In this document: piece after piece, positions 27,272 to 37,700 of the stretch
Layout of the letters: each line of letters opens with the position of its first letter
How positions within the stretch are numbered: position 1 is the stretch's first letter
Source: Saprospirales bacterium
Lineage (GTDB): Bacteria; Bacteroidota; Bacteroidia; Chitinophagales; Saprospiraceae
NCBI GenBank assembly: GCA_007695035.1
Contig: REEO01000009.1
Span: 124,001-188,000, forward strand
DNA length: 64,000 nucleotides
Reading direction: 5' to 3'
The notes under the pieces: generated by a model
The model's input: the letters and a program-made list of their open reading frames with translations, nothing else
Database searches by the model: none
Told to the model about the DNA's origin: nothing
Made by a program: the position numbers and the translations under genes

Positions 27272-28663
27272 ATGGAAATTTCCAGAAAAAATGTGAGCCC
27301 CGATATCGAACGCGTAACGTTGAAAATCTCAACCGACGATTATTGGCCAACTTACAAAAAGGAGCTTAACGATGTGGCTCGTAAAACCGACATGAAGGGT
27401 TTTCGAAAGGGCAAGACGCCTCTGGGCTTTGTTCAAAAAACCCAGGGTCAATCCATTCTCTATCGGATCATTTTTGACATGATCAACAAGAAAATGGAGG
27501 AGTTTCTCAATAATGAAGACATCGAGTTTTCCTTCAGTCCGATTCCCGCCGAAACCCAGAAGTCATTCACTTTTGATCCAAAGGACAAGGAGGATTACAT
27601 CTTTGAATTTGACCTTCTCATCAGTCCTGCCCTGGAAGACTTTAAGGGATGGGCCACGGACAATGAGTACGAATACCTCTTGGTAAAGGACATCGATGAG
27701 CGCATTGATGAAGAAATTGAGCACCTAAGGAGAAACAATGCCGACCTTGAAGATGTGGAGGAGGTCGTAGCTGAAGATTCTACAGGAATTACATTTGAGT
27801 TGAATCCCCCAGACGATCATTCGGATCTGCAACCCTTCAATATGAAATTCATTTGGAGTGAATTTTCAGAGGAATTTAAGGAGAAACTCACCGCTAAAAA
27901 GGTGGGAAATGAAATCCATGGCACTATTGAAGAGGCCATACTGGAACCCTACAGAGACAATGTGGAGAGTACATATGAGCGTAAAGTGAAGCAGCAGAGT
28001 GAACAGGAGGGTTCGGATTTCGAGCTGCCCGAAAACTTTTATTCAATAAAGTGGAACTGGGCAATCGATGGTGTTTCGGTGAAAAAGTTGCCTGAACTGG
28101 ATGAGGACTTCCTGAAAAAAATATCGCCCCCTGAACAGACTATCGAAAGTTTTGATAAGCTTCGTGAGATCATCGGGGAAAACATTCAGATGGAATTGAA
28201 AAGTAAGAGCGACAACCTGGTTTTTCACGAATTCACCCAAAGGATTAAGACCAGGAACGACTTTGACCTGCCTCAAAAGTTTGTGGATGAGTTTATTCTG
28301 GGTGATGACAAGGGTAAAGAGCTGACCGAGGAAGAAAAGCAAGAGTCTATGTTTCACTTGCTGGTGGGCAAATTGAGCGACAAATACGATGTCAAAGTCA
28401 CCGAAGAAGAGATCAAAGGGTTTTTACTCAATCAAATCCGCTCGCAATTTGGCGCCGGTGCACACCCCCAGATTGTAGAGATGCTATACGCGAGAATGTC
28501 AGAGGATGAGAACAGCAAGAACGAGGCCCGCAACAGCATTTTTGGAAGTAAGATTATCAAAAAAGTGGTGGAGGAAGTGAATAAGGTTGAAAAGGAAGCT
28601 AGCCTTGAAGAGCTGGAGGAAAAATTGAAGGCGACTTTTCCGGATCGCTCTCAAGAAGAGTAA
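27272..28663 (+). CDS. tig: Trigger factor-like ribosome-associated chaperone
   Basis: About 463 residues from the ATG at 27272; the open frame extends back into the tRNA but those codons are not family-like. The N-terminal ribosome-binding domain carries the signature GFRKGKTP (residues 40-47). The middle portion is the acidic, diverged peptidyl-prolyl isomerase-like region, and the long charged helical C-terminal part is the SurA-like chaperone cradle. Bacteroidota trigger factors are diverged in this way. The order tig-clpP-clpX on one strand is the classical bacterial cluster linking nascent-chain folding to proteolysis. Gap to clpP is 117 bp. Confidence 0.92.
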   Translation: MEISRKNVSPDIERVTLKISTDDYWPTYKKELNDVARKTDMKGFRKGKTPLGFVQKTQGQSILYRIIFDMINKKMEEFLNNEDIEFSFSPIPAETQKSFTFDPKDKEDYIFEFDLLISPALEDFKGWATDNEYEYLLVKDIDERIDEEIEHLRRNNADLEDVEEVVAEDSTGITFELNPPDDHSDLQPFNMKFIWSEFSEEFKEKLTAKKVGNEIHGTIEEAILEPYRDNVESTYERKVKQQSEQEGSDFELPENFYSIKWNWAIDGVSVKKLPELDEDFLKKISPPEQTIESFDKLREIIGENIQMELKSKSDNLVFHEFTQRIKTRNDFDLPQKFVDEFILGDDKGKELTEEEKQESMFHLLVGKLSDKYDVKVTEEEIKGFLLNQIRSQFGAGAHPQIVEMLYARMSEDENSKNEARNSIFGSKIIKKVVEEVNKVEKEASLEELEEKLKATFPDRSQEE

Positions 28664-28780
28664 ATTCCAATAAACAAATTACCCGGCATTTTATGTTGTT
28701 AAGGCGGTTCTGTTAAAGGTTGCGCATTTTGACATCTTTTGGAACTTGTTTTTGTTTGGTACTAAAATAAAGATTCGAAT

Positions 28781-29485
28781 ATGTTTGATAAAGATGAATT
28801 CAGGAAATACGCAGTGAATCACCTCGGAATGAGTGGCAACTCACTGGATCAATACATGGGACAGGCAGCGCCCAATATCGGAAATTTCACCCCTCATGTC
28901 ATCGAAGAACGTCAGATGAATGTGGTCGGCATGGATGTATTCTCCAGGCTGATGATGGACCGCATAATTTTCCTCGGCGTACCCATTAATGACTACGTGG
29001 CCAATGTGGTGCAGGCGCAACTGTTGTTCCTCGAATCCACAGATTCTAAAAGAGACATCCAAATGTTTATCAACAGTCCGGGTGGATCGGTAATTGCCGG
29101 CCTTGGCATCTATGACACTATGCAGTATGTGTCACCTGATGTAGGAACTATCTGTACAGGATTGGCTGCTTCAATGGGGGCGGTACTCCTCTCTGCCGGA
29201 ACTGAGAAAAAGAGAACCTGTCTGCCGCACAGTCGGGTTATGATCCACCAGCCTCTCGGGGGTATGCAGGGCCAGGTTAGCGATATGGAGATTTACTACA
29301 AACTCGTCAAGGAGCAGCAGAAAGCCCTTTATGATATCCTTGTAAAGCACACTGGACAGGATTATGAAAAAATCCGCGTAGATTGTGACAGAGACAATTG
29401 GATGACAGCCACAGAAGCCAAAGATTACGGATTGGTGGATGAGGTGCTTCAAAGACCGGGATTGCACGCAAAGGCTGATAAGTAA
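28781..29485 (+). CDS. clpP: ATP-dependent Clp protease proteolytic subunit ClpP
   Basis: A 234-residue serine protease forming the double-ring chamber of ClpXP. The catalytic triad is readable as Ser131 (GLAASMGAV), His156 (MIHQPLGG) and Asp205 (CDRDNWM). The oxyanion stretch NSPGGSV and the head-interaction segment are normal. It has an N-terminal extension of about 40 residues before ERQMNVVGMDVFSRL, probably removed or disordered as in other members of the phylum. It stands between tig and clpX. Confidence 0.96.
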   Translation: MFDKDEFRKYAVNHLGMSGNSLDQYMGQAAPNIGNFTPHVIEERQMNVVGMDVFSRLMMDRIIFLGVPINDYVANVVQAQLLFLESTDSKRDIQMFINSPGGSVIAGLGIYDTMQYVSPDVGTICTGLAASMGAVLLSAGTEKKRTCLPHSRVMIHQPLGGMQGQVSDMEIYYKLVKEQQKALYDILVKHTGQDYEKIRVDCDRDNWMTATEAKDYGLVDEVLQRPGLHAKADK

Positions 29486-29548
29486 TTTTGCGACGGTTCC
29501 CCTTAAAGACTCCGGACCCTGTATTGAAAATCTAAAAATGCTCGAAAG

Positions 29549-30766
29549 ATGAAGTGTTCGTTTTGTGGCAGAAAAAAATCTGAAACCCTGATGCTGGTCG
29601 CCGGCATCGATGGCCACATTTGCGAACTCTGTATAGAACAGGCCTATGAAATCGTGCAGGAAGAGATACGACAGCACGTGCCCAAAGACAAATCCGGCAA
29701 AGTTGATTTCTCGGCCTTTACTCCGCAAAACCTGAAAGATCATCTGGATGATTACGTCATCGGTCAGGAGACTGCCAAAAAGTTTCTGTCGGTGGCCGTG
29801 TACAACCACTTCAAAAGACTGGCCATGGACAAAACGGACGATGTGGTCGTGGAAAAGTCCAATATCATGTTGGTTGGTCGTACCGGCACAGGAAAAACCC
29901 TTTTAGCGAAAACCATCGCAAAATTCCTGGAAGTTCCCTTTGCCATCGTGGATGCAACCGTTTTTACGGAAGCCGGGTACGTGGGTGAAGATGTGGAGAG
30001 CATGCTCAGTAGATTGCTTCATGCCGCTGACTTTGATGTGGCCGCTGCAGAAAAGGGCATTGTGTATATCGATGAAATTGACAAAGTAGCGCGGAGAGCT
30101 GATAATCCATCTATTACCAGGGATGTATCGGGCGAAGGGGTGCAACAGGCACTCCTCAAAATGCTGGAGGGAACGGAAGTGAATGTGCCTCCGCAAGGCG
30201 GAAGAAAACACCCCGAACAAAAGATGATCACCGTGGATACCAGCAATATTCTCTTCATTTGCGGAGGGGCCTTTGACGGTATCGAAAGAGTCATCGCAAA
30301 GCGCCTCAATACCTCAGTGATTGGATTCGCAAAGCAAACCGGGCAGCAAGTCGATCGCGACAACTTACTCAACTACATCAATCACCAGGACCTTAAGTCA
30401 TTCGGTCTGATACCGGAATTGCTCGGACGCTTGCCCGTACTCACCCACCTACAATCTCTGGACAAAACTACCCTAAAGCGTATCCTCACCGAACCCAAAA
30501 ATGCCATTGTCAAGCAGTATCACAAACTCTTTGAAATGGAAGACATCGAACTGCATTTTACAGATGGTGCACTCGACTTTATTGCTCAAACCGCCATTGA
30601 CTACAAGCTCGGTGCACGGGGATTGCGCTCCATTTGCGAGGCTCTATTGACCGATGCCATGTTTGAAATGCCCTCCGATAAGGGAAAGGGCGAGTTTAAG
30701 GTGGATAAGCGTTTTGTACAGGAAAAGCTCAAAGATTCCAACCTCATTAATCCTGCAGCAGCTTAA
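29549..30766 (+). CDS. clpX: Clp protease ATPase subunit ClpX
   Basis: A 405-residue AAA+ unfoldase that feeds tagged proteins to ClpP. It has the N-terminal zinc-binding domain (Cys3, Cys6, Cys25, Cys28), Walker A GRTGTGKT at 110-117 (usually GPTGSGKT), the pore loop GYVG at 143-146, Walker B with VYIDEIDK, the ClpP-binding loop SVIGFAK near residue 250, and the sensor-2 GARGLRS near the end. Complete in length and motifs. The Arg in Walker A is a mild variation that I would not read as loss of function. Confidence 0.96.
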   Translation: MKCSFCGRKKSETLMLVAGIDGHICELCIEQAYEIVQEEIRQHVPKDKSGKVDFSAFTPQNLKDHLDDYVIGQETAKKFLSVAVYNHFKRLAMDKTDDVVVEKSNIMLVGRTGTGKTLLAKTIAKFLEVPFAIVDATVFTEAGYVGEDVESMLSRLLHAADFDVAAAEKGIVYIDEIDKVARRADNPSITRDVSGEGVQQALLKMLEGTEVNVPPQGGRKHPEQKMITVDTSNILFICGGAFDGIERVIAKRLNTSVIGFAKQTGQQVDRDNLLNYINHQDLKSFGLIPELLGRLPVLTHLQSLDKTTLKRILTEPKNAIVKQYHKLFEMEDIELHFTDGALDFIAQTAIDYKLGARGLRSICEALLTDAMFEMPSDKGKGEFKVDKRFVQEKLKDSNLINPAAA

Positions 30767-30879
30767 ACCCACCATCGGCTAGCTGAAATTTAACCTCCAC
30801 TAATACTTTTCAAATCAGATTTTTATCGCAGTCAGGTGCAGATCGCATCCAACAGATGACTCCAATTACCAGATGTAGG

Positions 30880-31006
30880 TTTTTGTTGCTGGGTTAGCAA
30901 TAGTGCTCGTCCATTGAAAATCAACAAACTACACAATGTTAAAACCATCATCCAAAAATTAAATGTAATATCCCGGCATTCTCAAAATTTTTGTTGTGGA
31001 TTAGCA
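30880..31006. repeat. Two imperfect direct repeats upstream of the DoxX-like gene
   Basis: TTTTTGTTGCTGGGTTAGCA (30880-30899) and TTTTTGTTGTGGATTAGCA (30988-31006) differ by one base change and one indel, 108 bp apart. The second copy contains a TTG (30994-30996) placed 20 bp before TATATTGG (31017-31024), a near match to the -7 box, so it overlaps the likely promoter of the next gene. The remainder of the 285-bp gap shows nothing else. Confidence 0.5.
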
Positions 31007-31051
31007 TTTAATTAACTATATTGGCCCATTATTCATCAAAAAATTCTTGTC

Positions 31052-31399
31052 ATGAATTCAATCTTGGCTTTGGGTAGGTATTTATTTGCAATCCCCATCT
31101 TAATCTTTGGCATCTTTCATCTCGTGGCGGCTGGTGAAATGACGGAAATGGTACCACTACCGGGTGGAGTGTTTTGGGTTTATCTCACCGGTGTTGCACT
31201 GATACTCGCCGGTATTAGTATTATCATCAAAAAGCACGATCGACTTGCGAGTTTTTTACTAGGTATTATGTTGCTAGTCTTTGCGCTCAGTATTCATCTG
31301 CAGGCTGCAATGGATGGGGATGCAATGAATTTCCTAAAGGATGTGGCATTGGCTGGCGGTGCTTTTGCGTATGGACTGCTCGCCACCCCGGAGGAGTAA
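31052..31399 (+). CDS. DoxX-like small membrane protein
   Basis: A 115-residue protein with four predicted membrane helices: about residues 5-25, 40-60, 68-88 and 95-112. The start LGRYLFAIPILIFGIFHLVAAGEM resembles the DoxX/DoxD family, small membrane proteins of mostly unknown role, some linked to redox or sulfur metabolism. Nothing in the neighbourhood tells the function. The gene has its own upstream region with a repeated element. Confidence 0.72.
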   Translation: MNSILALGRYLFAIPILIFGIFHLVAAGEMTEMVPLPGGVFWVYLTGVALILAGISIIIKKHDRLASFLLGIMLLVFALSIHLQAAMDGDAMNFLKDVALAGGAFAYGLLATPEE

Positions 31400-31412
31400 T
31401 AAGGGTTCAAAG

Positions 31413-31445
31413 TTGGGTCAAAAAGTTCCTTTTTGGGTAAATTTG
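31413..31445 (+). promoter_or_regulatory. Promoter abutting truA
   Basis: TTG at 31413-31415 and TAAATTTG at 31438-31445, spaced 22 bp. The truA ATG begins five bases after the box, so a transcript from here would be leaderless or nearly so. Confidence 0.5.
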
Positions 31446-31449
31446 CCGA

Positions 31450-32256
31450 ATGAAGTATTTCGGCCTGGTGGCTTATTGCGGTACACGGTATGCGGGGTGG
31501 CAAATCCAGCCCGATGATTTGTCTGTACAACAATGTCTGGAAGAGGCTGCGGCAAAAATTTTTCGCACAAAAGTTGGAATAACCGGCTGTGGCAGAACAG
31601 ATACAGCTGTGCACTCTTCCAGCTACTTTTTTCACCTGGAGTGCCCTGAACAAAGCGAATTGCATCGCACAGTCAGAAGTTTCAATGCCCTCTTACCAGG
31701 GGATATTCACCTTTCGGAATTAATCCCGGTTCACGAAGATGCCCACGCCAGGTTTGATGCCACTCGCAGAACTTACCGGTATTACCTGACCGGATTTGCC
31801 GATCCCTTTAGGCAAGACAAGGTGTTCTTTTTCCGCCAGCTCCACCTCTGTGATTTTTCCATGGTTCTAAAAGCCGCAGAGGTTATTGGGGGGGGAGAGG
31901 ATTTCTTTGCATTCGCCAAATCAGGCTCTGAGGTGAATCACCACAGGTGTCGAATTGATGAAATTACGTGGTATCAACTCTCACCAAAGGTCTGGGTGTT
32001 TGAAATATCGGCCAATCGCTTTTTGCGGGGCATGGTTCGTCTAATAGTAGGTGCTTGTCTCAATAACGGTCTCGGCAAAATAACCCTGGAAGAAATTAAG
32101 GAAGCCACAGCTGACCAGAAACGACTGTCTATGCCCTGGAGTGTGCCTGGTCATGGCCTCTACCTTGCGGATATCAAGTATCCATATATACCCGATAAGT
32201 TATCAGAAAATAGTCGCTTTTTCGAGCCTTTTGGACCAATTTCCAAGAGTATCTGA
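31450..32256 (+). CDS. truA: tRNA pseudouridine synthase TruA
   Basis: A 268-residue enzyme that converts uridines 38-40 in the anticodon arm to pseudouridine. The start YFGLVAYCGTRYAGWQIQ, the catalytic aspartate motif CGRTDTAVH (Asp51), RTYRYYL, NRFLRGMVR and the LPW-like segment (LSMPWSVPGHGLYL) are all in place. The last 54 bases overlap, in antisense, the end of the next gene on the minus strand. The ATG lies immediately behind a TAnnTTTG box. Confidence 0.94.
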   Translation: MKYFGLVAYCGTRYAGWQIQPDDLSVQQCLEEAAAKIFRTKVGITGCGRTDTAVHSSSYFFHLECPEQSELHRTVRSFNALLPGDIHLSELIPVHEDAHARFDATRRTYRYYLTGFADPFRQDKVFFFRQLHLCDFSMVLKAAEVIGGGEDFFAFAKSGSEVNHHRCRIDEITWYQLSPKVWVFEISANRFLRGMVRLIVGACLNNGLGKITLEEIKEATADQKRLSMPWSVPGHGLYLADIKYPYIPDKLSENSRFFEPFGPISKSI

Positions 32257-33108
32257 GCGATTTAATTCCCAATAGATGTAAGATTCACCCCCGAGACCCT
32301 TTGCAAACTCCCCATCTCCCGGGTAGAATTCAAACATCATCGGTTTATTTTGGTGCAGGTTGAATACATGGTCGTACATCCTGTGAATGGCGTTCAATTC
32401 CCGACCCTTTTCATTTTGCACCGACAGCAATACCTTAATCTTTTTCAAGTGGTAAGTAAAAGTAAGCATGGCAACGGGTTTTTGCTCATTGTCTAATATC
32501 ACGGTATTTATCAAAGTGCCGCGGTGGAGGAGGTTGTAAAGCACCCGGAGAGTAGCGAACTCATCGTAAGGCATTTGCTTGTTTTCTTTGGCAAATTCCA
32601 CGATTTGCTCCGGTTTCATCTTGACCTGGAAAAAATATCCGTCCGGCAGGTCTGTGGAAATGGTATTCATTACTTCAGGCTGATAGTTACTCCTTATATT
32701 AGTCAGCGATTTATTGAGCAGTACCCGCCAGGCTTCTTTTTGCTCTGTGTGGGTTTCAAAATCTGGCGGAATGATGTTCATTTCATTGAAGAGCATGCGG
32801 GAATTTGCAATATCCGGCAATTTATCCAGCATACTCACTATCCGCTTTCTCGAAAGCAGATTAATGGACTGAATACCTATTCGACCGATCAAAGGTGGGT
32901 GAACGATGGATTTGCGTCCCCAAAGGTCCTTTTTGTAAAAAATAGGTAAAACCGACTCGTAATCACCTTCCACCAGTGCGTCCCACTCCTTTACCACGGC
33001 CTTTAGCCACCAGTAGTAAGCGCTGACTTCACTGTTGACGGCGAAGTGTACACAACTGTTCCACTTTACTTTATCGATCTCTTCAAAGGGGACGTAGGAT
33101 ATGTTCAA
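32203..33108 (-). CDS. GNAT/FemAB-like protein of unknown function
   Basis: A 301-residue soluble protein. The start ISYVPFEEIDKVKWNSCVHFAVNSEVSAYYWWL and the later VAMLTFTYHLKKIKVLLSV with an aromatic MFEFYPGDGEFAKGLGG segment look like an acetyltransferase-type fold of the FemAB/GNAT group seen in Bacteroidota, but I find no clear acetyl-CoA loop. Aromatic residues are abundant in the first 60 positions. It runs tail to tail into truA with a 54-base overlap. The fold call is tentative and no substrate can be proposed. Confidence 0.65.
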   Translation of the reverse strand: MNISYVPFEEIDKVKWNSCVHFAVNSEVSAYYWWLKAVVKEWDALVEGDYESVLPIFYKKDLWGRKSIVHPPLIGRIGIQSINLLSRKRIVSMLDKLPDIANSRMLFNEMNIIPPDFETHTEQKEAWRVLLNKSLTNIRSNYQPEVMNTISTDLPDGYFFQVKMKPEQIVEFAKENKQMPYDEFATLRVLYNLLHRGTLINTVILDNEQKPVAMLTFTYHLKKIKVLLSVQNEKGRELNAIHRMYDHVFNLHQNKPMMFEFYPGDGEFAKGLGGESYIYWELNRSDTLGNWSKRLEKATIF

Positions 33109-33189
33109 TGGTTACTTTATTTTGGTTACAAACAGCAATTTTAACCAAACTGTTTAGCAGCAGTGTGTTCAGGGTATTTCAACTCTCCT

Positions 33190-34572
33190 TTAGTGATGTG
33201 GCATCTCGATGCCGGTGGTGTTTTTGTAAATCTCCAGGGCGTAGTTGTCGGTCATGGAGCTCAGGAAGTCGATCAGACAAAGCATTTTTTCAAATGGGGT
33301 TGAATCCGGTTCAGGACGGTAGGCTTCCGGTATCATCATGTGCGTTTTTTTGTCCTGGCCATCGGGTTTCTGCTTCAATACAGCAGGGACCATGAGTTCA
33401 AGTAGGTGGGAAAATATCCGGTAACCTGCGAGCTCCATCCTGACCACGGATTCCGAGTTGTATATTTTCTCCTGAGATATTGTTTTGATGGTATTCAAAG
33501 CCATTTCAGTGTCGGGTTTGGTGATTTTTATTAGGGGAGTTTGGAGTTTTCCCAAGATGATTTTTTCTGCATTATCTACGAAAGCATTTGCGCAGTCGTC
33601 AATCAAAAGGCCGATGCATTTTGCCCTCAAGTAGGATAGTCTTTGAAGCGGATCCTTTGACATGTAGGATTTTCCGGAAAACGAACCGTCATTCTGTCCA
33701 TAGGAGTCCAACAGTTCGCCCAGCAAGTCACGGGCCTCGGGATAGCTGATGATATTAAGCCTTGCAGCATCTTCGAGGTCCACGAGGTTGTAGCAAATAT
33801 CATCTGCTGCCTCCAGTAGGAATACGAAAGGGTGCCTGAGATAAACCATTGGATTTTCCGACTCCCGGATTAGATTCAATTCATCGGCCAGAGCTTTGAA
33901 TAAGTCCATTTCCGATTGAAGGAAGCCGAATTTCTTCCGGTGCAAGGCCCCTTTTTTTCCCCTGCTTCCATCAGATTCGCAGGGGTATTTTGTCAGGGTG
34001 GCAATGGTGGTAGTGGTAGGGTTCAGGGCCCAGGGTTTGATGCCTTTCCGCTCGCCTGCCAGAATGCGCAATGCGTTGGCATTTCCTTCAAAATTTGTCA
34101 GATCGGTCCAGGCTTTCTGTTCGAAAAAATCTTTTAGCACGACACCTTCCACCCTCATTTCTGCATTGTTGGTAAAAAATGAGCAAATAGCATCTTCTCC
34201 AGAATGCCCAAAGGCAGGATTTCCAATGTCATGGGCAAGGCAGGCAGCGTATATTACATCTGACAATTCCTCCCGGTAGAAAACTTTTGATCGGTTATTT
34301 AGGGACTTACTGTGTATTTCACAAATCCTTCTACCGGCAATTGCCCCGAGGGACCTGCCGACCGAGGCCACTTCCAGGGAGTGCGTCAGGCGGTTATGGA
34401 CAAAAGCACTTCCGGGAAGCGAAAAAATCTGGGTTTTGTCCTGTAATCTCCTAAAGGGATCCGAAAAAATTATGCGATCCGCATCCCTGCTGAAAGGTGA
34501 CCGGTGATTGCTTTTTTCTTCTCCTGCCTTACTCAATATCCGCCTTGTCGAAAAACAACTGTTCCAATCCAT
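33190..34572 (-). CDS. dgt: Deoxyguanosinetriphosphate triphosphohydrolase-like protein (dGTPase)
   Basis: A 460-residue HD-domain protein that hydrolyses dNTPs to nucleosides and triphosphate. Family landmarks: RSPFSRDADRIIFSDPFRRLQDKTQ (in pieces), the first metal histidine in HNRLTHSLEVA, the HD pair in CLAHDIGNPAFGHSGE and EAADDICYNLVDLED with a further metal aspartate. Size agrees with the long dGTPase branch rather than the short dNTPase type. It may balance dNTP pools or limit phage replication. No partner genes adjoin. Confidence 0.92.
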   Translation of the reverse strand: MDWNSCFSTRRILSKAGEEKSNHRSPFSRDADRIIFSDPFRRLQDKTQIFSLPGSAFVHNRLTHSLEVASVGRSLGAIAGRRICEIHSKSLNNRSKVFYREELSDVIYAACLAHDIGNPAFGHSGEDAICSFFTNNAEMRVEGVVLKDFFEQKAWTDLTNFEGNANALRILAGERKGIKPWALNPTTTTIATLTKYPCESDGSRGKKGALHRKKFGFLQSEMDLFKALADELNLIRESENPMVYLRHPFVFLLEAADDICYNLVDLEDAARLNIISYPEARDLLGELLDSYGQNDGSFSGKSYMSKDPLQRLSYLRAKCIGLLIDDCANAFVDNAEKIILGKLQTPLIKITKPDTEMALNTIKTISQEKIYNSESVVRMELAGYRIFSHLLELMVPAVLKQKPDGQDKKTHMMIPEAYRPEPDSTPFEKMLCLIDFLSSMTDNYALEIYKNTTGIEMPHH

Positions 34573-34741
34573 TAAACTATTTTTTGCTCCGTTGCATTAA
34601 TTCACTGAGTATCTACAATAGGGGTTCAATAAATTTCCCCACAATAGCAATTAGGCCAAAAACTTTTTTGTTCTAATAGTAAGCGACCAACCTTACAGCA
34701 AGGTTTTAAGGTCTTAATGTACGGTTAAAAGCTCTACAAAG

Positions 34742-37700
34742 ATGAGAATTGCGATATTTTTTCTCGGTTTTTTTATGTTTTTTTCTGAACTGCCTCATTT
34801 ACAGGCTCAGTATTTCGGTCAGAATAAACCGCGTTACACCACTTTCGATTTCCGGATGTTACAAACTCCCAATTTTGACATCTACCACTATATTGAGGAG
34901 GAGGCACTGGTAAACGAATTGGCAAATATGTCAGAAATATGGTACGCCAATCACATGCGGATTTTGAGGGATACCATCCGCCAGCGAAACCCGCTGATTT
35001 TCTACAGTGACCACTCGGATTTTCAGCAGACCAATGCGATTTTCGGCCAAATTGGCGTGGGGGTCGGTGGGGTTACGGAGGGCCTTCGCAACCGGGTGAT
35101 AATGCCTCTGACCATTTCCAACCAAAAAACATTTCAGATTTTAGGCCATGAGTTGGTCCATGCTTTTCAGTTCAATATCATTTTGCGAGATGAGATGATG
35201 TCGGCGGAAAATTTGCGTAATATTCCACTATTTATGATTGAGGGGAAAGCGGAATACCTGAGTCGCGGAAGAAACGATCCTTTTACGGCAATGTGGATGC
35301 GCGATGCGGTATTGAGTGATGACATACCCTCTATTAGAGATATGAGCCGACCCCAGTATTTCCCCTATCGCTATGGCCATGCATTTTGGGCGCACCTAAC
35401 GGGAAATTATGGCGATGCGGTAATCCCTCCGCTATTTAGGGCAATTGCAGAGCGGGGAATGGACAGAGCTTTCCCAGTGATTTTGGGTGCATCCATGGAT
35501 GAAATATCGTCCAACTGGCAAACGGAGCTCCGCGACTATTACACCGAGCAGATGAAAGGTAGGGATTTTCAGAATCCCGGTAGGGCTGTAGTGACGGCAG
35601 AGCAAGCAGGACACATGAATGTTTCGCCTTCAGTCAGTCCCAATGGCAGGTATGTGGTTTTCCTTTCTGAAAAGGACCTATTTACCGCTGACCTTTTCTT
35701 GGCCAATGCCAATACCGGTGAGATAAAGAGAAGAATAGCCAGTTCCGTTAGATACAGTGATATTGACCACATGGATGTGATAGAGTCTTCCGGAACATGG
35801 TCTCCAGACAGCCGCACATTTGCCTATGTGGGTTTTCGGCAAGGTCGAAATGTGCTCATTACTGTGGATGTTGAATCGGGAAGGCGCCAAAATGTATTCA
35901 AAATTCCCGACCTCTCTTTTTTCAGCAATCCCGCATGGTCTCCCACTGGAAATGTAATAGCCTTGAGCGGTCTGAGGAACGGAAGACCTGATTTGTTTAT
36001 CTTTGACATGGATAGTAAGCGTCTTCGCAATCTCACCAATGATACGCATTCTTATTTGCTGCCCTCCTGGTCAAAAGACGGAGGAAAAATAGCAGTTACA
36101 ACTGACCGGGTGAGCAGGGAAACCGGGATGGTAGATGGAAAGTGGTTCCACAATTTGGCGGTGCATCATCTTTCGGAAAACAGATGGGAGGATCTGGATG
36201 TATTCCCCGGAGCAGATAATTTTAATCCCGTATTTGACAGAAAAGATCGCATTTGGTTTTTGTCTGACAGAGAGGGATATCGCGACATATACACCTATGA
36301 TATGGCATCCGATTCCCTCTTTCAGCAAACCCGCATTCCCACGGGCGTTTCCGGCATCACATCTTTTGCACCGGCTTTGACAATTCCCAGAAGGGTGGAC
36401 CGGGTTGTTTACAATGTTTTTGAAGGCGGTAAGTACAATTTGTACAACGGCCGAATGGATAATTTCTTAATGGATCCGGTAGAAAAAACGGATATTAATC
36501 AGGAAGGGGCCGGGCAATTACCACCGGTTGGTCGCCTGGCAATGTCCCTTTCGGATGGAGGATTGAGCACCATAGTTATTGATGATTTTCCCGATACCCT
36601 CCACTTCGAAGAAGTCCCATTTGATTCAAGATTTTCACTTATTGCCGCAAGCCAGTCGATGGGAGTTGGCGTTGGTGTGGGTGGTGGTACCTTTGGAAGT
36701 GGTGTAATGATGGGCGGCGGTGTTCAGTTGCTATTTTCCGATATTCTGGGAGATCATCAGCTTTTTACCACGCTTTTTCTAAATGGAGAAATATATGACA
36801 TCGGATTGAGTGGAACTTATATAAATCGTGAAGGTCCGATTGCCTGGGGCGCCTCTCTCTCGCACGTCCCACATCGAACCGGATTTTCGTCCTTTGGATT
36901 TGAAGAGTTTCCGGGTACGGACATTGTCGTTCCGGTGGTTCGCACCGATATACTGAGAATTTTTGAACAGAGTGCTCAGGTTTTTGCTCACTATCCATTC
37001 AATAGAAGGACGCGGGTCGAAGGTTCGTTGGGTACCAGTTATCGTTTCTTCAGATTGGACAGGTACACTGATTATTACAACCAGGCCGGCACTGTATTCT
37101 TGGGAAGGGATCGGCAGCGGATTCCAGTGGAGAGCGATGTGGTTATCGGTGGTGCACAGATAAGAAAGACCTTCACTCACAATGTGGGTGGTGCACTGGT
37201 GGGTGATAATTCGTTTTTTGGCCTCACCGCACCGATGCAGGGATACCGCTACCGCTTGAGCTACGACAGATTTTTTGGAGGATACAGCTTTAATGCAGCG
37301 GTAGCAGATGGTCGAAGGTATTTCCGGGCTTCCCCGGTTACCATTGCATTCAGAGGATTTCACTATTCTCGTTTTGGTACAGATGCCAATGCCTATTTCC
37401 CCATATTCATTGGCCAGATGGGCTTGGTGCGTGGGTATGAAATCTCAGGTAGGGAGTTTCAGGAAGATTTTAACCTCACCGTCAATCAATTGGTTGGGTC
37501 CAAAGTGATACTGGGAAGTGCCGAGGTGCGCCTGCCATTTACCGGGCCGGAGAGATTGGCTTTGATTTCTTCGGGATTCCTGGCCTCGGACCTGAATGCC
37601 TTCTTCGATATCGGGGTGGCCTTTAACGACTACGACAACATCACTTTTGGCAGTGGTGAGGGTGGTGAGTCTGTTGTGCTGATGTCAGCGGGTTTGAGTC

